From the NCBI GenBank assembly GCA_965221465.1, contig OZ244892.1:2356001-2420000 (forward strand): a DNA stretch of 64,000 bases. The letters run 5' to 3'. The stretch is from Azophilus sp965221465. GTDB taxonomy: Bacteria > Pseudomonadota > Gammaproteobacteria > Pseudomonadales > Azotimanducaceae. Below, in pieces: positions 7,334 to 15,734 of the stretch (positions are counted from its first letter, which is position 1; each line of letters starts with the position of its first letter). A program made the translations under genes and the position numbers. The notes under the pieces are model-generated. The model ran no database searches. It worked only from the letters and a program-made list of their open reading frames with translations, and was not told the DNA's origin.

Positions 7334-8692
7334 ATGGCCGAGGCAGAAGTCGTCGAAAGCACACCGGTTCATCTTCGCGGCAACGGACGGCCGATCACCG
7401 AGGAACGGTCGCTTTCCAATCTGAAGGTTGCCGGCGCCATTCCCGGCGAACTCGACGGCCGTTACGTTCGCAACGGCGCCAATCCCTTCACCGGCACGAG
7501 CACGCATCCATTCTTCGGCGACGGCATGTTGCACGGCATCCGCCTGCGCGACGGCAAGGCGGAGTGGTATCGAAACCGCTACGTACAGACACCCTTCATC
7601 ACCAACCCCTCGCTGGACATTCTCGATCCGACCGTCTTGATGGACATGAAATCCTCGAAGGCCAATACCCACGTGTTCGGCCACGCCGGCAAGATTCTCG
7701 CTCTCGAGGAAGGGCATTTTCCGTACGTGCTGGATGGCGACCTGAACACCCTGGGCGCCACCGATTTCGGCGGGGTGCTGAACGGGTCGTTCACCGCGCA
7801 TCCAAAGGTTTGTCCGGTCACCGGCGAGTTGCTCGCCTTCGGCTATTCGGCGATGGAACCCTATCTGCGCTACCTGCGCGTCTCCGCGGAAGGCGAACTG
7901 GTGCAGGTCGAGAACATCACCGTCACCGGGCCGACGATGATGCACGACTTCAACGTCACGCGGAACCACGTCGTCTTCATGGACCTGCCCGCAGTCTTCA
8001 ACATGCAACTGGCCATGAGCGGCGAAATGCCGATTCGCTGGGACGACAACTACCCGGCGCGACTCGGCGTCATGCCGCGCAACGGCACCGATGCCGATGT
8101 CCGGTGGTACGACATCGATCCCTGTTACGTCTTCCACCCGATGAACTCTTATGAAGACGGCGACAACATCGTGCTCGACGTTGCCCGTTTCAGTCACATC
8201 TGGCGGGATTCGGCCATGGACTTCCCCCCACCCAACCTCTGGCGCTGGACCATCGACACCGCCACCGGCAAGGTTCACGAAGAGCAGGTTGACGACCGCG
8301 CGGGCGAATTCCCGCGGGTCGCGGACAGCGTCATCGGCCTGAAGCATCGCTACGGGTACCTGATGAGCATGTCAGAAGCCGGCTTCGGCGACGACCCGTC
8401 GACTGCCGAGGGCGGCATCCTGAAATACGACCGGCAGACCGGAAAGCGCACCTCCATCGAATTCGGCCGGGGGCGCGTGCCGGGCGAGGCGGTATTCGTG
8501 CCGTCCGCCGACCCCGCCGGCGAAGACGACGGCTGGTTGATGACCTACGTCTACGACGCTCGCAAGGACAGCAGCGAATTCGTCATCATGGACGCCGCGA
8601 CCATGGACAATTCCCCGGTGGCTTCGATCGAACTGCCGCGCATTCCCAGCGGCTTTCACGGCAACTGGATTCCGGCATCGATCGCAGACTGA
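7334..8692 (+). CDS. carotenoid cleavage oxygenase family protein
   Basis: Members of this family are non-heme Fe(II) dioxygenases that cleave double bonds of carotenoids, apocarotenoids or stilbene-like lignin fragments. The 452-residue product has the four metal-binding histidines in the expected spacing: H156 (FTAHPK), H204 (MMHDF), H268 (VFHPMNSYE) and H442 (GFHGNW), plus the seven-bladed-propeller entry motif GRYVRNGANPF. ATG 7334 follows GGAGGATCCGACA, a strong ribosome-binding site. The substrate cannot be told from sequence. It is followed 285 bp downstream on the same strand by an MFS transporter, which may or may not handle a related compound. Complete and of normal length. Confidence 0.9.
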   Translation: MAEAEVVESTPVHLRGNGRPITEERSLSNLKVAGAIPGELDGRYVRNGANPFTGTSTHPFFGDGMLHGIRLRDGKAEWYRNRYVQTPFITNPSLDILDPTVLMDMKSSKANTHVFGHAGKILALEEGHFPYVLDGDLNTLGATDFGGVLNGSFTAHPKVCPVTGELLAFGYSAMEPYLRYLRVSAEGELVQVENITVTGPTMMHDFNVTRNHVVFMDLPAVFNMQLAMSGEMPIRWDDNYPARLGVMPRNGTDADVRWYDIDPCYVFHPMNSYEDGDNIVLDVARFSHIWRDSAMDFPPPNLWRWTIDTATGKVHEEQVDDRAGEFPRVADSVIGLKHRYGYLMSMSEAGFGDDPSTAEGGILKYDRQTGKRTSIEFGRGRVPGEAVFVPSADPAGEDDGWLMTYVYDARKDSSEFVIMDAATMDNSPVASIELPRIPSGFHGNWIPASIAD

Positions 8693-8976
8693 GGCTGCAT
8701 CCGGGCAGAACGCTTGTTCGACTCGCCAGCCCCGCCGGCGGCGCGCGCTTGGTCTTGTCCGGGTAATCGGCCAGGCAGTGGACACGAACGACTCCTGCCA
8801 CCGCGAGGCTCCCGGCGCCGATGCGATGCGGAACGCACTGCGACACGACGAGGATCGTTACCCGAACCGAGGGGGGTGCCCTCGAGCCTTGGCCGCGGGA
8901 CCCGAAACGTATCCGCAAACGGCGAGCCGATGATCTGAGGGTCAATCGACCCGATCAGCCTGACGGAAGGCCCACC

Positions 8977-10389
8977 ATGCCCGAACCCGACTCATCCGCA
9001 GACACAGCGACAACGCAGACGCCACCCGCCGGTGGCGCCTATGCGTGGTACGTCGTCGGCGTCCTGATGTTCGCCTACATCGTCGCCATCGTCGACCGGC
9101 AGATTCTGAGCCTGCTCGTCGAACCCATCAAGCGTGATCTCGGCGTCACCGACACGCAGATCGGGCTACTTGCCGGATTCGCATTCGTGCTCTTCTACTC
9201 GATTCTCGGCGTGCCCATCGCCAGGCTCGCCGACCGCAAGAACCGCAAAGCGATCATCGCCATCGGGGTCGTCATCTGGAGCGTCATGACCGCAGCCTGC
9301 GGGCTCGCCAAGAGCTACGCTCAGCTTTTCGCCATGCGCATCGGTGTGGGTGTCGGCGAAGCGACCCTGTCGCCGGCCGCATACTCGATCATGGCGGACT
9401 ATTTCCCGCCGCGAAAGCTGGCCCGGGCAATCGGCGTCTATGCCATGGGGCTCTACGCCGGCTCGGGGCTTGCGTTGCTCGCCGGAAGCGCGGTCGTCGC
9501 CATGCTCAGCGGCCCTGGCGCCATCGACGTGCCCTTTATCGGCGAACTGCGCCGCTGGCAATTGACGTTCATCGCCGTCGCCATTCCCGGGTTCGTCGTA
9601 CTGGCACTGATGATGACGGTGCGCGAACCGCCACGCCGGCAGTTTGCCCACGACGGCTCACACCGAGAAATCGAGAAGCAGCCGGATCCGGTACCGTTCA
9701 GCGAAATCCGCATCTTTTTCCGGCAGAACCGGCGCCTCATCGTCGCCCACTTCGGCGGTTTCCTGATGATCGGCACGGTGATCAGTGCATTCCTCATCTG
9801 GGTGCCGGAATTCCTGCGCCGCACCTACGATTACACCATTGCCGAAGCCGGCGCCATCTACGGGTTTTCCCTGTTGCTGTTCGGTACCGCCGGGCCCTAT
9901 TTCGGCGGCTGGTTCGCCGAGTGGCTGGCCAATCGGGGCTTCCGGGATGCCGAAATGCGGGCGGCGGCAATCTGCGGAGCGATCACGATTCCGATCTCGA
10001 TCGTGGCGCCGCTTGCGCCCGGGCGCACTTCCGGCCTCGTCATGCTGGCATTGCTGAGTTTCATCCTCGCTTCTGCCCAGGGTCTGCCCCCCACCATCAT
10101 GCAACTCATCGCCCCCAACCGGATGCGGGCACAATTGACGGCGCTGTTCATGCTGGTGGCCGTATTGGCCGGGTTTACGCTCGGCCCTGCGTGCACGGCA
10201 TTGATTACCGATTACGTCTTCGGTTACGAAGAGGCGCTGCCCTATTCCCTCGCGATCGTGAGCGCCGCCCTGACGCCCATCGGTGTCGCCCTGCTCGCCT
10301 ACGGGCTGAAACCCTATCGCGAGCGGCTTGCACAGATTCAGGACGCGATGCAGAGCCAACCGGCACGCCAGGAATCGGGCGCCTCCTGA
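8977..10389 (+). CDS. MFS transporter, spinster-like
   Basis: A 470-residue membrane protein of about 12 hydrophobic segments. The N-terminal half has YIVAIVDRQILSLLVEPIKR and the loop-2/3 signature GVPIARLADRKNRKAIIAIG, with MRIGVGVGEATLSPAAYS in TM4, features of the spinster-like/YajR-like MFS groups seen beside catabolic genes. A long central loop (about residues 215-245) separates the six-helix halves. The start ATG 8977 is preceded by GGAAGG. The substrate is unknown. It is preceded by the carotenoid oxygenase and followed by a convergent PDZ gene. Confidence 0.88.
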   Translation: MPEPDSSADTATTQTPPAGGAYAWYVVGVLMFAYIVAIVDRQILSLLVEPIKRDLGVTDTQIGLLAGFAFVLFYSILGVPIARLADRKNRKAIIAIGVVIWSVMTAACGLAKSYAQLFAMRIGVGVGEATLSPAAYSIMADYFPPRKLARAIGVYAMGLYAGSGLALLAGSAVVAMLSGPGAIDVPFIGELRRWQLTFIAVAIPGFVVLALMMTVREPPRRQFAHDGSHREIEKQPDPVPFSEIRIFFRQNRRLIVAHFGGFLMIGTVISAFLIWVPEFLRRTYDYTIAEAGAIYGFSLLLFGTAGPYFGGWFAEWLANRGFRDAEMRAAAICGAITIPISIVAPLAPGRTSGLVMLALLSFILASAQGLPPTIMQLIAPNRMRAQLTALFMLVAVLAGFTLGPACTALITDYVFGYEEALPYSLAIVSAALTPIGVALLAYGLKPYRERLAQIQDAMQSQPARQESGAS

Positions 10390-10712
10390 GCGGAACGACA
10401 ACCCGGAAAAGCAGTCACCGGCCAATTGGCGGAGAGGTTGTCGGCATCGTCGAACCGGAAGCAGCTGTTTCGATTCGGTTCAGTTCCCTATTCGACTTCG
10501 CCGAACGCGCGGCGACGGCCTTGAATCCCCTGGAGTCGAGCTCGCAGGAGAGCGGTTGCGACATCGGGCAGCGCGCCACCACCCCCGCCGGACGCGACCA
10601 CCAAAGCGTCAATCTCGCGGATGATGCCGGTCTTCCGCGCGGATTCTCGTACCCATTGCAGCGCCAAGCGTTTAACCGGCGAAATGAGCACTCGGTGGGC
10701 GAGTCTGGTGCG
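10390..10712. other. intergenic stretch between convergent genes
   Basis: About 320 bp between the MFS gene and the end of the PDZ gene. A weak minus-strand frame (10488-10691) exists but has no recognisable content. Nothing else is seen. Confidence 0.4.
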
Positions 10713-11669
10713 CTACTCCACCTCTACTTCCAGCTCCACGTCGGCTTCTTTCACTTGACGGGCGTTTTCATCCGGACTCTTCGTCATGATCTTGTAGGCG
10801 CGCTCGAAGAGCCCGGTAAGCGGTTCCACCTTGACGTTCCGCGTGCGGTTTTCCCGGCGTACGACCGCCTCTCCGGTTTCTTCCAGGTCGGCCAGCAGGC
10901 GATAGGCTTCCCGAGCGTTGCCGACATCGGCGCCGTCGATGCGGCGCAGGATGTCGCCCGGCTCGAGTTCGCTGCCGGGCGGCACGTCCGTCACCAGCAC
11001 GCCGGCATCCACACCGAAGTACTTGCCGAGATCCTCGCCGATATCGAGCAGTTGCGGTCCGCCGTTCCGTTGCAGAACGCGGGCATGGTCGCGGAAGACG
11101 CGAACGTGCTTTTCCGCAGACGGGAACAGCGAGATATCCCCATCCCCCCGGCGCCAGTGGAATGGCCCTGCCGCGTGGGGCCGCGGCATGGCCTCCACAT
11201 CGACACTGTGCCGGTCGCCTTCGCGAACCAGGACGACCCGCACCGTCTCACCCGGGTCGACCCCGTCCATGGCCCTGCGCAGCAGCCGGCTCGGATGCGC
11301 TTCGCCGGCAAGGTCCTTGCCGTCGATGGTGACGATCACGTCATCCACCCGAATGCCGGCCGCTTCGGCGCCGCTGTCCGGCGTGACGCCGACGACATGA
11401 ACGCCGGAATCCTCATCGTCCCGGATGACGACCCCGAGCATCGCGCCGTTGTCGAACACCTCGTGGAATTCGAACGACTCGACGCCAACCAGTGCATCTT
11501 CGAATGCCTTGCGTGCCTCCGTGAGACGTTCGATGGCCATATCCACGGATTCACGCACGTCGGCGGAAATGCTGTCATCGGTGGAACTGCTGTCGTCGCC
11601 GGCTGTCTCTTCGGCGGACCAGGCGCCGGCGGCGGCCAGCAGCATGGCGATTGTTACTACGGATTTCAC
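10713..11669 (-). CDS. secreted double-PDZ protein
   Basis: The 318-residue product starts with a signal peptide (KSVVTIAMLLAAAGAWSAEE), then an acidic Ser/Asp linker and a short helical stretch. The first PDZ domain is at about residues 75-150 (MLGVVIRDDEDSGVHVVGV, IRVDDVIVTIDG) and the second at about 205-285 (DAGVLVTDVPPGSELEPGD, ILRRIDGADVGN). No protease domain is attached, so it is a periplasmic PDZ adaptor-type protein rather than a DegP/DegS enzyme. GTG 11669 is chosen because it lies 8 bp after GGAG and begins the signal peptide. It lies downstream of an ECF sigma factor and a membrane-anchored partner on the same strand, suggesting envelope-stress work; a family A repeat separates them. 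Confidence 0.8.
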   Translation of the reverse strand: MKSVVTIAMLLAAAGAWSAEETAGDDSSSTDDSISADVRESVDMAIERLTEARKAFEDALVGVESFEFHEVFDNGAMLGVVIRDDEDSGVHVVGVTPDSGAEAAGIRVDDVIVTIDGKDLAGEAHPSRLLRRAMDGVDPGETVRVVLVREGDRHSVDVEAMPRPHAAGPFHWRRGDGDISLFPSAEKHVRVFRDHARVLQRNGGPQLLDIGEDLGKYFGVDAGVLVTDVPPGSELEPGDILRRIDGADVGNAREAYRLLADLEETGEAVVRRENRTRNVKVEPLTGLFERAYKIMTKSPDENARQVKEADVELEVEVE

Positions 11670-11756
11670 AGTTGATTCTCCTTTTTTCGAGTTGCTTCCA
11701 GTGTCTTGTGTCACGAGCACGCTACTCTCGAGCGTGCCGCGCAAGGGCTGTAGTTG

Positions 11757-12006
11757 GCACGCATCCGTCTTCAACTCCCTGCTGCGGACGCCTATCCCGG
11801 ATATCTCACCAACTTTCGTCGCGAGGGCGTCGAGGTGCCGTCCTGCGCGGTCGCGCGGACCGGAGGTCGGTGCAGGCATACTCGACAGTATGTCAAATCG
11901 GCCGGAGGGAGCACGGCCGCGCAGGGCGAGTGCATCGGCGTCCGCAGCAGGAAGTTGGTGAGATTTCCGGGTTATGCACTCGCGACGAAACTTGGTGACG
12001 GATGCG
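11757..12006. repeat. family A dispersed repeat, long composite copy A3
   Basis: A core of about 167 bp (about 11804-11970) runs from CTCACCAACTTTCGTCGCGAG to GTCCGCAGCAGGAAGTTGGT and closely matches the reverse complement of 15536-15690, including GGCATACTCGACAGT and GAGTGCATCGGCGTCCG. Half-copies flank the core on both sides (11757-11800 and 11970-12006, ending CTTGGTGACGGATGCGG), so the locus looks like a nested or tandem insertion. No coding capacity is credible. Confidence 0.85.
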
Positions 12007-12107
12007 GGTCTGGCGCGACCCACCGGGCACATCGAGCCAATGGCCAAAGGTCGCAACACCGTCGCAACCCCCGTGCCGCGCGCTTCGGCAGGAGCCGCGT
12101 TCACCAG

Positions 12108-12821
12108 TCAGTAAACCGCACGGCGGACAAGCGCCTCGCGCTGAACCTGTTCGGCTCGCACGAGCGTATCCATCAGTTCGGCACGTTCGCGCCAGAGCCG
12201 TGCCCGTGCCTCCGGATCGGCGGAATCCACCGTGGCGAGACGGTTCAACGACGCATCCACCGAGGCGATGCGCGCCGCCAGCAGCCGCCGGGCTTCCAAT
12301 CCCGGCAAGTCCAACTCTTGCGCAGCCGCCAACCGCCCGCGTTCCACTATCGGCAGGGCTCGGCGCCGGGTTTCCGCCTGCCGCGAGCGTTCCATCCATG
12401 CAGTCGTTGCCCCTTCCGGAGAACGGGCACCGAATGCCTGTTGCGGCACGTCGCCGGCCGTCGGCAACCGGCCGCCCTGGGAGCCCTCGCCGGCAATCTG
12501 TTGCGGCAACGGCGCGGCTTTTTCGTCCACCAGCAGCACCGCGGCGATGGCTGCCGCCAGTGCCACCCCGGCGGCAAACGCAGGCCGCAGCAGCCGCCTT
12601 TTCCCGAAGATCCGGCGGGTCAGGTCGCCCTTCCAGCCCGCAACGGCCCGGACTCGGAAACGTTCCCCGGAATCGAGCCGCTTCCTGACGGCGGCCCAGG
12701 ACGACGGCGGCGCTTCCATCTCCGGCAAGGCCCTGAGTTCGGCCTCGATGGCCTGCCGGCGCTGTTCTTCCGTATTCGGCTTGCCGTCAAGCACGGCAAA
12801 CCCTTTTCGTTGCCGATTCAT
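12108..12821 (-). CDS. membrane-anchored protein coupled to ECF sigma factor, probable anti-sigma factor
   Basis: A 237-residue protein starting MNRQRKGFAVLDGKPN. The N-terminal ~75 residues are charged and helical (EEQRRQAIEAELRALPEME), followed by one transmembrane segment at about 88-107 (FAAGVALAAAIAAVLLVD) and a Gln/Arg/Ala-rich periplasmic helical region. Its start overlaps the 3' end of the sigma factor gene by 35 bp, so the two are translated together. Size, topology and coupling fit an anti-sigma factor holding the sigma factor at the inner membrane, but no zinc-binding HxxxCxxC motif is visible, so the assignment rests mainly on context. Confidence 0.65.
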   Translation of the reverse strand: MNRQRKGFAVLDGKPNTEEQRRQAIEAELRALPEMEAPPSSWAAVRKRLDSGERFRVRAVAGWKGDLTRRIFGKRRLLRPAFAAGVALAAAIAAVLLVDEKAAPLPQQIAGEGSQGGRLPTAGDVPQQAFGARSPEGATTAWMERSRQAETRRRALPIVERGRLAAAQELDLPGLEARRLLAARIASVDASLNRLATVDSADPEARARLWRERAELMDTLVRAEQVQREALVRRAVY

Positions 12822-13362
12822 CGTGTTGCTCCGTACTGCCGAAGCGTGCGTTGGCCAGTGCCTTGTACGCACGCGCCAGTTGCGTCTTCGAGAAACTCGC
12901 CGTGTAGCCGAATTTCTCGCCAATCTCCTCGTGGGTAAAGCCCTCGATGCAGTGCATCCACACCACCATGCGTGCCGTGCTCGACAACCTCCCGAGCGCC
13001 GTCTCCAAGTCCAGCGCCCGGTCGGTCGCGTCTGACGCCGAGAACCGTTCGTCGTCATCGAGTGCCTCGCGCCGCCGATGCCACGGCGAGCGCAGCCGCA
13101 TCAGGCAGTGATTCATGGCAATGGAGCGCACCCACGCCGGAAAGGAACGGTCCCGGGCCAGGGTGTTCGCCTTGCTCAAGACATCGACAAAGGTGTCCTG
13201 CATGACTTCCTCCGCCTGGGCCGGGTCGCGCAAGACCCGGCGAGCCAGCGTGAACACCGCATTGGAAAAGGCGCGGTAGACAATTTCCTGCGCCTTGCGG
13301 TCACCCTTCTTCAAGCGCCCGATCACGCCCGGGTCGAGTTCGATGCTGGTGAAGCGGGACAT
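12787..13362 (-). CDS. ECF-type RNA polymerase sigma factor
   Basis: A 191-residue sigma-70 family protein. Region 2 spans about residues 25-95 (AEEVMQDTFVDVLSKANTLA, then FPAWVRSIAMNHCLMRLRSP) and region 4 about 120-180 (LETALGRLSSTARMVVWMHC, then FTHEEIGEKFGYTASFSKTQ), the helix-turn-helix that reads the -35 element. ATG 13362 gives the conserved N-terminus MSRFTSIELDPGVIGRLKKG. It overlaps the next gene, a membrane protein that is probably its anti-sigma factor. It probably directs RNA polymerase to an envelope or stress regulon; the target promoters are not identifiable here. Confidence 0.9.
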   Translation of the reverse strand: MSRFTSIELDPGVIGRLKKGDRKAQEIVYRAFSNAVFTLARRVLRDPAQAEEVMQDTFVDVLSKANTLARDRSFPAWVRSIAMNHCLMRLRSPWHRRREALDDDERFSASDATDRALDLETALGRLSSTARMVVWMHCIEGFTHEEIGEKFGYTASFSKTQLARAYKALANARFGSTEQHDESATKRVCRA

Positions 13363-13364
13363 GT

Positions 13365-13496
13365 TCAGTTGGATGCGCCGGTGCGGAAAATCGTCGCACT
13401 CGATTTTCGCTCGCCCGCCTGCCCTGCGTAAATGGAGCCGACCGCTTTGTCGAACGAGCCGGTCTGTTTCGCGCCCCCTTCGATCTTGACCGACAT
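13365..13496 (-). CDS. possible 43-residue leader ORF upstream of the ECF sigma gene
   Basis: ATG 13496 opens a 43-codon frame (MSVKIEGGAKQTGSFDKAVG...) that stops at 13365, two bases before the sigma factor start. The spacing suggests translational coupling, and a GGAG lies about 13 bp upstream of its start. It is rich in Gly, Lys and Ser and matches nothing I recognise. It could equally be chance in a GC-rich leader. Confidence 0.3.
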   Translation of the reverse strand: MSVKIEGGAKQTGSFDKAVGSIYAGQAGERKSSATIFRTGASN

Positions 13497-13757
13497 CAAG
13501 GATTTTCCGCTCCCGTCGCTGAATGATTCCGGCGCAAGGCAAGGAGCGTCTTGTCACGCACTCGACCGACTCCTGCCATGCGGCTGCTGACGCATGTTTC
13601 CGAGGTCGGCGGGGGCAGTGCAGAGCTTTCGGGCATGGTGTTCTTCACTGCAGGTTGGCCGAGCGCGGCTTCATGTATCGCACGTTGCGCTGACCGGACC
13701 GTTTATTCGTTCAGCGGCCGCAAGAGACGTCGAGCACGATTCGGGAGGACCGATGGG

Positions 13758-15365
13758 ATGGCCAAGAACCTGACGAAGTGGAACCCAGAGGACGAGGCGT
13801 ACTGGCAAGCCGAGGGTAAGCGGGTCGCAACGCGCAATCTGTGCATCTCGATTCCCTGCCTGATGTGCGGTTTCGCCGTGTGGCTGTACTGGGGGATCAT
13901 CACGGTGCAGATGATCAACCTGGGGTTTCCGTTCTCCCAGGTGGAACTGTTCACGCTCGCCGCCATTGCCGGGTTGAGCGGGGCAACCCTGCGCATCCCC
14001 TCCTCCTTCTTCATCCGCATCGCCGGCGGCCGCAACACCATCTTCCTGACGACGGCGCTGCTGATCGTTCCGGCAGCCGGCACCGGCATCCTGTTGCAGA
14101 TTCCCGAGACGCCATTGTGGCAATTCCAGGCCATCGCGCTGCTTTCCGGTCTGGGTGGGGGCAACTTCGCCTCGTCGATGTCGAACATTTCCTTCTTCTA
14201 TCCGAAGAAAGTGCAGGGTCTGTCCCTCGGCCTGAATGCCGGGCTCGGCAATTTCGGCGTGACGACCATGCAGATCGTGGTGCCCCTGGTCATGACCGTC
14301 GGCGTGTTCGGCGGCTCGGCGCTGATTCTCGACTCGGCGTCCGGAACGCCGATCGGCAAGATTCCGGCCGGCACCGAGACCTACATTCACAACGCCGGTC
14401 ATGTCTGGGCCGCCATCCTGGTTCCGCTGGCCGTTGCTGCCTGGTTCGGCATGAACAACATTACCGCGCCGCATGTCTCGCCCGGCCTCGCATCGACTGC
14501 CCGTGCATACGGCAAGATCGTCGGCATGCTGGGAACCGGGCTGGTCACGGCGGCGTTTGGCCTGTGGCTGCTGCTGCCGGCAAAGACCGGCGGTTCCGGG
14601 CTGGAGTTGAGCAAGTGGATCGTACTGCCGCTCGTGATCGCGGCCACCATCTTTGCGCTCAGGCTGATTCCGGGCCCGGTCCGTCGCAGTCTCGATCGGC
14701 AATACGCGATCTTCAGGAACAAGCACACCTGGGCAATGACGGTCATCTACACCATGACCTTCGGCTCCTTCATCGGCTACGCCGCCGCTTTCGGCCTGGC
14801 GATCAAGGTCGTGTTCGGCTTTCAGCATATCGAGGTCGACGGGGTGATGACCCACACGACCGTCAACCCCAACGGGCCGAGCGCGCTGATGTACGCTTGG
14901 ACGGGGCCGTTCATCGGTGCACTCATCCGACCGCTGGGCGGCATGATTTCCGACCGCCTCGGCGGGGCACTGATCACCCAGATCGTCTCCGCGATCATGA
15001 CGGCCTGTGCACTCGGCGTGGCGTATTTCATGTCGCTGGCCTATGCGTCGCCGACGCCGGAAGACTACTTCCCGCCGTTTCTGATACTGTTCCTGATTCT
15101 CTTTACCGCGACCGGCATCGGCAACGGCTCGACGTTCCGCACGATCGCCATCGTCTTCGACAAGGAGCAGGCCGGTCCGGTGCTCGGCTGGACCTCGGCG
15201 GTTGCCGCCTACGGTGCATTCATCATCCCGAAGGTATTCGGCGAGCAGATCAAGGCAACCACGCCGGAACACGCACTGTACGGATTTGCGGCTTTCTATG
15301 CCGTTTGCATGGTAGTCAATTGGTGGTTTTATCTGCGCAGGAACGCCTATGCGAAGAACCCGTGA
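13758..15365 (+). CDS. MFS nitrate/nitrite transporter, NarK/NNP type
   Basis: A 535-residue membrane protein. The segment GLGGGNFASSMSNISFFYPK near residue 135, followed by GLSLGLNAGLGNFGV, is the nitrate signature of the NNP (NarK/NasA) family; the second signature region includes TGIGNGSTFRTIAIVF. NNP proteins exchange or import nitrate and nitrite across the inner membrane. The start ATG 13758 is preceded by GGGAGGAC. A longer-than-usual hydrophilic insertion (about 185-215) interrupts the first half. No nitrate or nitrite reductase gene lies within the window, so its physiological role (assimilation, respiration or nitrite export) is open. Confidence 0.87.
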   Translation: MAKNLTKWNPEDEAYWQAEGKRVATRNLCISIPCLMCGFAVWLYWGIITVQMINLGFPFSQVELFTLAAIAGLSGATLRIPSSFFIRIAGGRNTIFLTTALLIVPAAGTGILLQIPETPLWQFQAIALLSGLGGGNFASSMSNISFFYPKKVQGLSLGLNAGLGNFGVTTMQIVVPLVMTVGVFGGSALILDSASGTPIGKIPAGTETYIHNAGHVWAAILVPLAVAAWFGMNNITAPHVSPGLASTARAYGKIVGMLGTGLVTAAFGLWLLLPAKTGGSGLELSKWIVLPLVIAATIFALRLIPGPVRRSLDRQYAIFRNKHTWAMTVIYTMTFGSFIGYAAAFGLAIKVVFGFQHIEVDGVMTHTTVNPNGPSALMYAWTGPFIGALIRPLGGMISDRLGGALITQIVSAIMTACALGVAYFMSLAYASPTPEDYFPPFLILFLILFTATGIGNGSTFRTIAIVFDKEQAGPVLGWTSAVAAYGAFIIPKVFGEQIKATTPEHALYGFAAFYAVCMVVNWWFYLRRNAYAKNP

Positions 15366-15389
15366 TGCGCTGTTTCGGAAGAATCGAAA

Positions 15390-15482
15390 TGGCGGAGAGG
15401 GTGGGATTCGAACCCACGGATCCCGTGAGGGATCACCTGATTTCGAGTCAGGCCCGTTCGGCCAGCTCCGGCACCTCTCCGC
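15390..15482 (-). tRNA. tRNA-Ser (anticodon CGA), CCA encoded
   Basis: The minus strand folds into a class II tRNA: acceptor GCGGAGA/TCTCCGC, anticodon arm CCTGA-CTCGAAA-TCAGG with anticodon CGA, a long variable arm (TGATCCCTCACGGGATC-type stem), T-arm GTGGGTTCGAATCCCAC, and an encoded CCA at 15392-15390. It reads the UCG serine codon. It is convergent with the NarK-like gene. Confidence 0.95.
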
Positions 15483-15527
15483 GGCGGCGTGGCGTTCGAC
15501 AGCATAGCACGCAGACGCTACCCCGAC

Positions 15528-15705
15528 CCGCATCCGTCACCAACTTCCTGCTGCGGACGCCGATGCACTCGCCCTGCGCTGCCGTGCTCCCTGCGGTCGA
15601 TTTGACACACTGTCGAGTATGCCTGCAACGACCACCTGTCCGCGCGACCGCGCTTACACGGCGCCTCGACGCCCTCGCGACGAAAACTGGTGGCGGTTGC
15701 GGACG
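15528..15705. repeat. family A dispersed repeat, full-length copy A4
   Basis: Runs from CCCGCATCCGTCACCAACTT (plus strand) to GCCCTCGCGACGAAAACTGG. Its reverse complement aligns over about 150 bp with 11804-11970, sharing GGCATACTCGACAGT, GGGAGCACGGC and GCAGGGCGAGTGCATCGGCG. It lies just downstream of the tRNA-Ser gene. Confidence 0.85.
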
Positions 15706-15734
15706 GGGATTGCCGCAAACCGGCCGAATGCCTG

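Noticed and set aside
10488..10691. 67-codon minus-strand frame downstream of the PDZ gene
   Set aside because: No recognisable sequence and no ribosome-binding site; could be decay but cannot be supported.
11800..11990. Shared peptide-like sequence encoded by family A copies (GGRCRHTRQ..., STAAQGECIGVRSRK)
   Set aside because: The frame is open only because the repeat is GC-rich; there is no start codon, ribosome-binding site or codon-position bias, so I treat it as non-coding repeat DNA.
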